A stretch of DNA of 64,000 nucleotides from positions 7,459,901 through 7,523,900 of the forward strand of contig OX359196.1 of assembly GCA_947172415.1 (NCBI GenBank). Direction: 5' to 3'. A program made the translations under genes and the position numbers. Below the pieces are notes generated by a model. It searched no databases. It was not told the origin of the DNA and saw nothing but the letters and a program-made list of their open reading frames with translations. Of the stretch, positions 9,295-20,158 are shown in pieces; position 1 is the first letter of the stretch; each line of letters begins with the position of its first letter. This DNA is from Chondrosia reniformis (Eukaryota; Porifera; Demospongiae; Chondrillida; Chondrillidae).

Positions 9295-12200
9295 TTATGG
9301 AGTACTAGCATTAGTTGACTGAAGATCGTCTACTCCTTCATCATGACTTGCTTGCTCAGGACTGCTGCTTTGTGATCCACTCACATGTTGTTGATCTGTT
9401 TCTTGGTGACTCTTATTAAAATTGAATTTGAAAATAGAATGAGTAAATTTGAAACTGATATCAAATGCAGTATGCTGTAAACAAAATGTATGCTAATGTT
9501 GCCATAACTTTCTCTCTCACATATAGTAAGTAAAAAGGTAGAGAAAATTGGCAGTCCTCTAATATAGCTCACTTCATTTCTTTCTCTATCTTTTTCATGT
9601 CGTCTTTTTTCGCGATCTCTTTCTCTTGTCTTTTTATCCCTGTCCCTATCTCTGTCCCTATCTCTGTCCCTGTCCCTGTCCCTATCTCTATCTCTATTAT
9701 CCCTGTCCCTGTCCCTATCTCTATCTCTATCCCTCTCCCTATCTCTGTCCCTATCCCTCTCCCTATCTCTGTCCCTGTCCCTATCTCTTTCCCTCTCCTT
9801 ATCCCTATCCCTATCTCTTCCTTCTCTATCCCTGTCCCTATCTCTTTCCCTGTCCCTATCTCTTTCCCTGTCCCTATCCCTATCCCTATCTCTTTCCCTG
9901 TCCCTGTCTCTATCTCTTCTACGTCTTCTAGAACGTTCTCTGTCCCGAGAGCGGGATCTGGAGTGAGATCTTGATCGGGATCTTCTCCTCCGATCATGTC
10001 TGCCACTTCTACTGTCTCTCCTTCTTCCTTTCCTTCTACTGGACCTCTCATCTGACTCATAACTAGAAGAGGACTGCGATGAATGACTTCTTGAGTGTCT
10101 CTTGGAGCGATCGGGCTTGCGTTCCTCCTTCTTTGGAGGCTCTGGTTTGGGACGGTTGATGCCAGGTTGTAGGTCCATGGGATGAGGGGGGATCCCCATG
10201 GCAGGGTCCCACATGCCAGGAGGATGGAAGAAAGGGAAGGGAGGCGCTCCAATGGGCCCTCCAAACTCTGGAGGTGGCATAACTCCAAACCTGTTACACA
10301 GGAATAAACATACTCACCAGTTGAATGGTAAAATGTAAAGTGTAAAAATATTGTACATTTCCAGGCTGAACAAAATAGAGGCCCAGGCTTCTATTAGGAC
10401 AAATATGGTATGTAGCCGAGACCTACCCCTCATCACCCATGGGCATTGGAGGCCTCGGCATACCATCTGGACCAGGCATTCCAAAAGGAGGCATCATATT
10501 GTGAGGAAGAAAGGGGACCTCTGGCCCAATTGGTGGTCGTATGGCTACAGGGAAGGAAGATCACAGGAGAGCCTTGGAAGTACAGAGTAATATCGCACTA
10601 CTACTAAGGGTGCTGCTATACGTATGTACATACGCACCTATGTTGGTACTAATCACTAGTCTGCATGAGCTCAGGAGGTCAGTGTTTTTATAATAATTTA
10701 TAGAACAGAACTGCACATATATGTATTTCTATGCCAGTATATTATATATAAATGTGATATACAGTATATCAATTTCTTAAGTACAGTTGCATTGTATATG
10801 AAAACGTACATGGTAACAAAGGAAGCTTTCCTGAGTGAGGAGGGAGGATGGGAGCCCTGCAGAAGGGGAGGAATGCTAGAACTTTCAACATCTCCTTTAG
10901 AGGTCATATCAAGTTACTATATTTAGAATACAATGGTTCTGTGATGCTATCTCTGCATTGTTTGGCAAAGAAGTAGGACTGTCAGTCCAAAACCAACAGT
11001 TCAACATGGTTAGCATCAGTTTACACTCTGTGGAAGTAAACACAATATACAGAACAGGAGACAGATGTTAGTGACCTTTGGCAAGCCAGAACCCTTTGTG
11101 AGGTTAGCATACCTCATTAGTGTTGCAATTCAAGCTGGATCGGCCAAGACAAAGAGGCACGTTGGGGACAAACACCAACCCACAGCTCAAAGATCACTGG
11201 TTTCAAAATTGAATAATGACAAGTTAACTAACCGAATAGGATGGACTGCATCAAGTTCTGGTGTAGATCTACCATCTGTTTTACTGTCCATTGGAGGAGG
11301 TGTGTCTACATACCAGACATGTAGTACATAATATACCAGATATGTAGTACATTAATATACCAGATATGTAGTACATTAATATACCAGATATGTAGTACAT
11401 TAATATACCAGATATGTAGTACAGTAATATACCAGATATGTAGTACATTAATATACCAGATATGTAGTACATTAATATACCAGATATGTAGTACAGCAAT
11501 ATACCAGATATGTAGTATATTTAATACATGCCCTTCAACTGAAGCCAGTTACATACCACAAGTTCATCACACATCACTAGCACATTACATTTACTAGGCC
11601 TAGCTTAGTGTTACATTTATCAGACACTGAGGTCTAGTGCTAATGGAGTTTCAAATACTCATACTACATCAAGTTAGAAGGATGTGTACAACGGCAACTG
11701 GAGGATGGGGCCCAGTGGAGCAGACGAATAAGACTCTCCTATCCTCATCCAAAGCTCTCACTAGGTTTAGTTCCCTATAGGCCTTTTATAGAGAATAGAT
11801 ATAGCATGTAGGAAAATGGTGTTTTAGACTACTCATGGATTCGTATAATTGGTGATTGTCTCTATAATTTCATAATATCCTAATTTATATTTTCATAACC
11901 TTTCGTTCTATTCAGTGGTGACATTGACTCTGGTCAACCATGCATGCTACCAACACTGATGCCAGCTATAGCTAGCTAGGTAAACAATTGAATATTTATG
12001 TAATTAATGATTTGGTCAACCTTTTGCTAATAAGGTTACCTCAGCTGATATACACACATAGAGAAAGGACTGGGGAGGGGCTGGCTGCAGTGACCTTGAG
12101 GAGGGGCTGGCTGCAGTGACCTTGAGGAGGGGCTGGCTGCAGTGACCTTGAGGAGGGGCTGGCTGCAGTGACCTTGAGGAGGGGCTGGCTGCAGTGACCT

Positions 12201-15200
12201 TGAGGAGGGGCTGGCTGCAGTGATCTGGGGGAGTGGCCGGCTGCAGTGATCTGGGGGAGTGGCTGGCTGCAGTGACCATGGGGAGTGGCTGGCTGCAGTG
12301 ACCTGGGGGAGGGGCTGGCTGCAGTGATCTGGGGGAGTGGCTGGCTGCAGTGACCATGGGGAGTGGCTGGCTGCAGTGACCTGGGGGAGGGGCTGGCTGC
12401 AGTGATCTGGGGGAGTGGCCAGCTGCAGTGACCATGGGGAGTGGCTGGCTGCAGTGACCATGGGGGAGTGGCCGGCTGCAGTGACCATGGGGAGGGGCTG
12501 GCTGCAGTGACCATGGGGAGGGGCTGGCTGCAGTGACCTGGAGGAGGGGCTGGTGAGTCCATAAAAGTCAGTGCAGCAATACAACTGAACAATTACACCA
12601 GGCCTGATTGGGTATGGTAACTGAATTAATTATAAGTAGATTTGCCAATAACTGAAAAATCATACATTTATTTACTAATATGTAGCAATCAAGTGCAGCC
12701 AATTGTTTCCAAATTGCTAAAAAGGTACTGGTATACCAGAACCTCCACAAAGCTACCCTCCATACTTGGCCACACTTTATCATGTAACATAACTGCAGTC
12801 CTTCACGCAGACAACTACCGAGTGATTAGAATCAAACTTTCTGCACTTAACAGGCGACCTGATAATGTTACTGGTGAAGATAAACCAGACTTACCAGCCA
12901 TGAAGTCGGTTACCAAAATCAGACACTGTAAAACTAGCCTAATCACATTATAAATGTTGGTGTAGTAATTGCATTACATATCGGATGATCACAGCATAGA
13001 AATATATATTAAGGTTTCCAGGCTTAATAACATCACCACCTCACTTCCCCAAGTCAGTCTGTTCTACAATAAGTTAACCATATGTTTGATTACAATAGTT
13101 ACACTATACTTGCTAGATGTACACAAAAACAATTATGCATGGGTAACTGCATCAATTGGCACACTCTATTTGACAACCACAGCTTTACAGCTAATGGTAC
13201 TGCACTACTTACATGAAATCTATTTAAATGATTACTACAATTCATTTTCGGGAATATTAAGAGAAGAACACACACACATCTAAATAAAACTGTGTTTTGC
13301 ATAATACTATAAACAATCTAACACCTTTTCAACATGCTACATCTACTTCAGAGTGAAAGGCCTATAGGAATAAGAACTTTGGATGAGGATACAATCATTT
13401 TCTCCCCTTCTATTTCTCTTCTGGGCCAAGTGACCCTGGGAATCTTTGTCTTCTTCTTGGTCTTTTGTGAGTCTCTGGACTACAGTACTACAAACTCTCT
13501 CCTTCACCATCACTCTCTCCTTCCCCATCACTCTCTCCTTCACCATCACTCTCTCCTTCACCATCACTCTCTCCTTCACCATCACTCTCTCCTTCACCAT
13601 CACTCTCTCCTTCACCATCACTCTCTCCTTCCCCATCACTCTCTCCTTCCCCATCACTCTCTCCTTCCTCTTTCTCTACACTCATCCTCTCTCTTCATTG
13701 AGGATTTCGTATATACAATACATCAGATTAGGATTCTTACAGTATTGGACAGTCAGGAGATGGGAGGGGTCATGTTACCTGGCAACAAAGACAACAGCCA
13801 AAATAGTTTAGCACAGGTTAAAGGCGGTAAGCAGATGCCTGATGACAACAGCAAAGACCATCTGAAATGACTGAATGACTGGAGAGCTTGCACTTTGATG
13901 TACACACAGTACCTGCACAGGTTGATTAATATCTGTCTATAGTGGTAATTGTACCATTATTAGGTTCATCTCAGTCCATACGTATCCGCACCTACTAGCT
14001 CTGACAAATAGCTTTAATAATGCATGATACATTAGGCTATTAAATAGAATTAAAGGATTAGAGGGATAGACATTTATCACTACATCCCATCGTGGCTACC
14101 TGCCCCACACACACATGTACAATACTTAGGAGAACATGATTCAATTTAGTTATGCCGCTGAACAGTTCATACACACACAGACATATCATTGTTACTTTAT
14201 GTGGGAAAGCTTTCTACACCTCCCTCAACCCTCACACCATCACTCCCTCACAAAAGACAAAAGTTCAATAAATCAAAAAGTTTCTAATCCATTAACAATA
14301 TGTGCAGCTCTACCTCCTCCTTGGCCAACTGGAGGTTGACCTGATGTTACAACAGGCAGGGGGAGCTGGTTGGGTGGTGGCTGCTGTATGGGTGGCGGCT
14401 GTATGGGTGGCGGCTGCTGGTTGGGTGGTAGTTGGATGTGACCTGAAAGCAGAGAAACACAATAACATACACACACATGAATATAGTAGTCTACAACTGG
14501 GCCTAAGTTGTTTTTAATCTCTGAATTGAAAAAAAAACAAGATGAAAGCTCTGCAGCAATTACACTGTATAACCTTATACATTGCTGGATCCAGTTAAGG
14601 TAAGCTACAAAGCTAATAATTATCACACGTGAATTTAAGCCAATTAACACAGATATTATCCAATGAAGAGGTTTGATTGTATTTCAAAAATCTCCTACCA
14701 CCTCTGTTAACTACTACTTTGACTTGTATTTGATAAGGTGGATAGATATAATATGAGAAAGGATCGAGTGCAAGTAAGTTAGATATGCCCATTTTATCAA
14801 TATTGAAATTTCAATCAAGAAACTTTGAAGATTGAGAATGAATTGATAGTGTTTAAATTACAGATTGGCTTTTGACTGGAGCAGCTGTTTGAAGAACAGA
14901 TATATTGTCCTTATCACTAATAAGGGGCTAAACAGCCGGAACACTGGCATATTTGGTTCCTTGGCAACACCATTAAACAAATTACCATGGTAACTAGTAT
15001 ACAGCATTAATACGCAATCTCCACAATATTATAGAGACACTGGTATATACGTATATTAACTAAGAGTTGTACAGATGTACCCCACCTGGTCCAGGGAAGG
15101 AAGGCGGAGCAGTCATTCGGTTCATCTCGGTGGTCACTTGGATCTGGGAAATGACAAAACCATCACAAAGTTTAATGCAATAATATATTAATAGATACAA

Positions 15201-18200
15201 TAAACATTCAATAATATCGATTTCCTTTTCACTAATTTGTGATCATCTCTGTATATAGTAACCCAGAGGATATTGTAGACCAGAACCACAATATTACTAC
15301 GTACATGAAGTAATACATTAGAAAGTATTAAGATGTCTCTTGCGATAAAGGAATATCTAGACAGGTGCATGGTAGGATGACTGTCCACTGCAATGTATGT
15401 AGATACTATCTAGCAACTTTGTTAATGATTATATAATCTTAAAACTGCTACTATACAATTAATTCCTCCCCTTGAGGTATATTGATTACAGTGCTAAGTA
15501 ATTAGTGAATATTATATTTCATCAACTATTGATCTGCATGCAGCATGTACAAACATGCGTACAAACCTGTTTTGAAATAGTTTGAACTTCAGTTCGCATT
15601 TTTTTCTGTTTTTCACAGTACAGTTTCCAAGTTTCTTCAGTAAACCCATAATTAAAATAATCTGTTATGTCAGCACCTAAAATGGACGGATAACCAGGGT
15701 CAGTAATACTATGAGGTAGGGCCCATAGGGTCAGTAATACTATGAGGTAGGGCCCATAGGGTGAACAATACTATGAGGTAGGGCCCATAGGGTGAATGAT
15801 ACTATGAGGTAGGGCCCATAGGGTGAATGATACTATGAGGTAGGGCCCATAGGGTGAATGATACTATGAGGTAGGGCCCATAGGATGAACAATACTATGA
15901 GGTAGGGCCCATAGGGTGAATGATACTATGAGGTAGGGCCCATAGGGTGAACAATACTATGAGGTAGGGCCCATAGTATGAACAATACTATGAGGTAGGG
16001 CCCATAGGGTGAATGATACTATGAGGTAGGGCCCATAGGATGAACAATACTATGAGGTAGGGCCCATATGATGAACAATACTATGAGGTAGGGCCCATAG
16101 TATGAATGATACTATGAGGTAGGGCCCATAGGGTGAACAATACTATGAGGTAGGGCCCATATGATGAACAATACTATGAGGTAGGGCCCATAGGATGAAC
16201 AATACTATGAGGTAGGGCCCATAGGGTGAACAATACTATGAGGTAGGGCCCATATGATGAACAATACTATGAGGTAGGGCCCATAGTATGAATGATACTA
16301 TGAGGTAGGGCCCATATGATGAACAATACTATGAGGTAGGGCCCATAGTATGAATGATACTATGAGGTAGGGCCCATAGGGTGAACAATACTATGAGGTA
16401 GGGCCCATATGATGAACAATACTATGAGGTAGGGCCCATAGTATGAATGATACTATGAGGTAGGGCCCATAGGGTGAACAATACTATGAGGTAGGGCCCA
16501 TATGATGAACAATACTATGAGGTAGGGCCCATATGATGAACAATACTATGAGGTAGGGCCCATAGTATGAATGATACTATGAGGTAGGGCCCATATGATG
16601 AACAATACTATGAGGTAGGGCCCATAGTATGAATGATACTATGAGGTAGGGCCCATAGGGTGAACAATACTATGAGGTAGGGCCCATATGATGAACAATA
16701 CTATGAGGTAGGGCCCATAGTATGAATGATACTATGAGGTAGGGCCCATAGGGTGAACAATACTATGAGGTAGGGCCCATATGATGAACAATACTATGAG
16801 GTAGGGCCCATATGATGAACAATACTATGAGGTAGGGCCCATAGTATGAATGATACTATGAGGTAGGGCCCATATGATGAACAATACTATGAGGTAGGGC
16901 CCATAGTATGAATGATACTATGAGGTAGGGCCCATAGGGTGAACAATACTATGAGGTAGGGCCCATATGATGAACAATACTATGAGGTAGGGCCCATAGG
17001 ATGAACAATACTATGAGGTAGGGCCCATATGATGAACAATACTATGAGGTAGGGCCCATATGATGAACAATACTATGAGGTAGGGCCCATAGGATGAACA
17101 ATACTATGAGGTAGGGCCCATAGGGTGAACAATACTATGAGGTAGGGCCCATAGGGTGAACAATACTATGAGGTAGGGCCCATAGGGTGAACAATACTAT
17201 GAGGTAGGGCCCATAGGGTGAACAATACTATGAGGTAGGGCCCATAGGGTGAACAATACTATGAGGTAGGGCCCATAGGGTGAATGATACTATGAGGTAG
17301 GGCCCATAGGGTGAACAATACTATGAGGTAGGGCCCATAGGGTGAATGATACTATGAGGTAGGGCCCATAGGGTGAACAATACTATGAGGTAGGGCCCAT
17401 AGGGTGAATGATACTATGAGGTAGGGCCCATAGGGTGAACAATACTATGAGGTAGGGCCCATAGGGTGAACAATACTATGAGGTAGGGCCCATAGGGTGA
17501 ACAATACTATGAGGTAGGGCCCATAGGGTGAATGATACTATGCCCCCCCAGGGTGAGTAATACTGGGAGGTAGTCCCAAAGTTTAGTAACATAAAAATTG
17601 AATTACTGTCTCTTTGTTACAAGACTGTGACTACCATATTAGGAGTTTGAATACCCAAGTGGTGAGTTTAATGTTACTAATTAATCTAATAAATCTTGCT
17701 AATGCAATTCACAGTAAGTGGGTAGGTAAGTACAGTCTCAAAAGGAAGAGTCCTTTATCGGAACTTCCAGAAACTAATGTTATCACTGTTACTAAGCAAT
17801 TACCGGGCTGTTTCCAGGGCCTATCAGAACTGGTTGGGTCATAATCATACACCGGAACGCCGTTAATCTGACCAGCAGCATCCAGGTTGATCCGAAGGCC
17901 AGGGTCGCCACTCTTGTTCTGAAGAACAGCAGCTGTCCCTGAAGTGTGACAAACATGTACACTACTACACTGCACACAATACATAAGCACATACCTGAAC
18001 AATTTAACTGTAATACAAACTGGTTTGTCCAATCTAACACACATTCACTCACATACCCACTATTTAACTACACATACACTTAGACATACGAACGTATACA
18101 AATTCTATATTTGGTATCCATTTGACACCAGAAATCCTGGGAAGGCTGCTACTGTACTGTATGCAGCAAGGATAAAGATCTGATGGCTTAGCAAGACCTG

Positions 18201-20097
18201 ACTCAGAGCCACTCACCTGAAGGAGCTTGACTTCTATAAGACCTGCAACAGTAGACAATGATACAGCATAAGAGATCAATACACATACGTACATATGACT
18301 GATACAGTCACTTTATCACTTTATTGCATACATAAAGTTCTGAAGAATACAAGAGACAGTTACTGGTAAAGGATATTGAGGTATGGGCTAAAGTCATTTG
18401 TATTGAAGGTGAGTTAAAATATTCAACATATTCTCCTTCTACAAGGTACATAGCTCCTAGTTCTGGATATTGTGATGTGGTGTACTGACTGGTAGGAAGG
18501 AGCGGGCTTGATGTTACCAAGGTGGATGTGGACGTCATCACTGTCAGTGTCGCTGTCACTCTCACCCGCAGCCTCCCCCTCCCCCCTCTCTTGGCCATTC
18601 ACCAGCTCCTGAAGTGAGATACATATCATGTTCACATCTCAAAAATAAAGAGATGTCTGACGTAGCTCACAGTAATTCCTTGAAACTGTTTGTCTTCATT
18701 TCCTAAACTGAGAAGTAATAAATAAATAATCAAACAAATTAACAATTGTTACCATTAATAATTAGATATACATGATAATTACTCTGATATACGCAATAGT
18801 ATTGTTCTAGTCAGTTCGCTTCAAACCTCATCAATGATTTGTCTGCAATAGACAGCCCATCCTACAACATGGCCTAATGGACTTGTAATCCCTCCCAGAA
18901 CAAGGGTCATAAAGCCAGTAATGCTATCATCGAATGGGACTGCTATCGCAAACAACTCAAACACACATGTCGCAACACATATACAATACATATACAATAT
19001 ATATACACACAATATATACAATAGACATTCTTACTCTACATACACGTGTATGCAGTTGACAGATTTACATAACAAAAAAGGGAAACAACTGATTCATTGA
19101 CACAAATCAGAGAGGTACTATCAGTTCTGTCCTCATCCTAGAACAATACTACTGCATACACACACAGACACACAGAGGAAGGATAATACTATTCATCTGT
19201 TACCTAGCAACACAGGCTATATCACTAATACTGGAGCACACTTAGCAGAGGCTATCTTAAAGGTATTCCATGTAACCAACTTTAGACCCATTTATACACT
19301 GCATATACTAGTCAAGTAAATGATCACCGATTACTGAAAGTTTTACACCAGCCAAGTGACCAAAGTCTGCTGAGCAGCCAAAGTCCTATTGAAATGGCAA
19401 CCAGTGATCTCATTCAGACTTCACTAAAAGACAACTAAACTGTATTGCACAATCACACACGAGCTGTTTAAACACAAAAATCATGTTCTTCAGTGCTAGC
19501 ATATTTCTGTGAGATCAAAGCGTTACCAATAAGCGGTCATAATAATCTAATTAACAGGCTTATGCATTTAATAATTCAAAATGGAGTATATATTTATACT
19601 GCATAGCAATGTATCTTACTATCTCATACGTACATCAGGTATGCATACCCAAACAGAATTTGATTGTATTTGTATTTTGTACCAATCTGAAGGTCAAGTA
19701 ATGTATTTCATTCAATAACTCTCTTATTCCATTTAGTCTCAACTTTCAATTATGTATGGACATGCATTTAATGGGCTCTTTAATAAGGCTCACTGCGTAA
19801 GAATACATATAGATCAAATAGTCCACGCTCTGAAAAGTCTTTGAGTGACCTAGCTCGTACGTCCACATTAGCTTTGAACATCAGTGAGCACGTGACATGT
19901 TATCAGAAATGGTCCACACTTGGCACTTACGTGGTGCTGGGGTCATCGTGGCCGGGGCCCTCCAAAGCAACGACTGGATTTCCTAGCTCCTCTGAAGGCT
20001 CAACTACGAAAACGATTTGTTGGTAAAGCTTGTTACGCACCTCATGCATCTGCAAATACGTACCTTCGCCATACAGCCACTGCTCATCGTCTTCCAT
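9295..20097 (-). CDS. FIP1L1: pre-mRNA 3'-end-processing factor FIP1
   Basis: Subunit of the nuclear cleavage and polyadenylation complex (CPSF) that recruits poly(A) polymerase. My model has 14 exons: 20097-20064, 20003-19931, 18842-18827 (16-nt microexon), 18608-18490, 18242-18217, 17938-17804, 15676-15567, 15143-15086, 14442-14314, 11305-11233, 10856-10810, 10544-10427, 10290-9573 and 9411-9295. It totals 590 aa, close to the human protein. Landmarks: N-terminal DEQWLYG; acidic [17 protein letters not shown]; the conserved CPSF30-binding FIP1 motif spanning two exons ([35 protein letters not shown]); a Pro-rich centre; an SR stretch then a long RD/RE mixed-charge tract in exon 13; and an acidic Ser-rich C-terminus. 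The two small exons at 11.3 and 10.8 kb are the least certain, but their phases fit. Introns are packed with minisatellites. Confidence 0.9.
11310..11522. repeat. 24-bp minisatellite in FIP1L1 intron
   Basis: About eight copies of AATATACCAGATATGTAGTA plus CATT. On the minus strand the array lies directly upstream of the acceptor of the predicted 73-nt FIP1L1 exon (11305). Confidence 0.9.
11690..11860. repeat. dispersed repeat, family A
   Basis: Contains CCCAGTGGAG, TATCCTCATCCAAAG, CCTATAGGCCTTTTA and ATGTAGGAAAATGGT in order. Related pieces occur inverted at about 13358-13400 and direct at about 37458-37540 and 37797-37850. Non-coding; class unknown. Confidence 0.55.
12065..12555. repeat. 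26-bp minisatellite in FIP1L1 intron
   Basis: About 19 copies of a 26-bp GC-rich unit (GGGCTGGCTGCAGTGACC...). Variants ATCTGGGGGAGT, ACCATGGGGAGT and ACCTGGGGGAGG recur in order, a 78-bp higher-order trimer in the middle. Open frames across it (for example 12036-12584 minus) are Pro/Gln/Ser repeat translations. Confidence 0.92.
13495..13670. repeat. 18-bp minisatellite in FIP1L1 intron
   Basis: About ten copies of CTCTCTCCTTCACCATCA. In one minus frame it reads as an acidic ESDGEG repeat, but phase-consistent splicing of FIP1L1 does not need it, so I treat it as intronic. Confidence 0.85.
15700..17545. repeat. 31-bp minisatellite, about 59 copies, in FIP1L1 intron
   Basis: Unit ATACTATGAGGTAGGGCCCA plus TAGGGTGAACA or variants (TATGATGAACA, AGTATGAATG). 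Variants recur in blocks between about 16080 and 16990, so there is higher-order structure; both ends are dominated by the GGGTGAA type. The unit holds GGGCCC and a CTATG/CATAG inverted repeat. It fills the intron that splits the FIP1 motif. Confidence 0.95.
19330..19400. repeat. dispersed repeat, family B fragment
   Basis: Shares TCCTAT(T)(G/A)AAATGGCAACCAGTGAT with 21050-21080 inside the TXNDC15 intron. Class unknown. Confidence 0.4.
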
Positions 20098-20158
20098 TTT
20101 TCAGACACACTTTGGACACACCTTCTTTTAACTAGGGGAATTAACCTATCAGATAAAA
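20098..20158. promoter_or_regulatory. 61-bp bidirectional promoter FIP1L1 / TXNDC15
   Basis: Only 61 bp separate the two divergent start codons, so both 5' UTRs and the shared promoter lie here or run into the opposing gene. The start-codon contexts mirror each other: CCATTTTT on the left, AAAAATGG on the right. The TXNDC15 start AAAAATGGCCGCC resembles a YY1/TISU element. Confidence 0.7.

Noticed and set aside
9597-9974. Plus-strand Pro/Val/Ile-rich frames
   Set aside because: Antisense of the FIP1 RD/RE repeat codons.
12016-12592. Three overlapping Pro/Gln/Ser-rich minus frames
   Set aside because: All three frames are open because of the 26-bp repeat; no splice support.
13488-13685. Acidic ESDGEG repeat as a FIP1L1 exon
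   Set aside because: Tempting because FIP1 has acidic parts, but it sits between Pro-rich exons and is not needed for phase; more likely an intronic 18-bp repeat.
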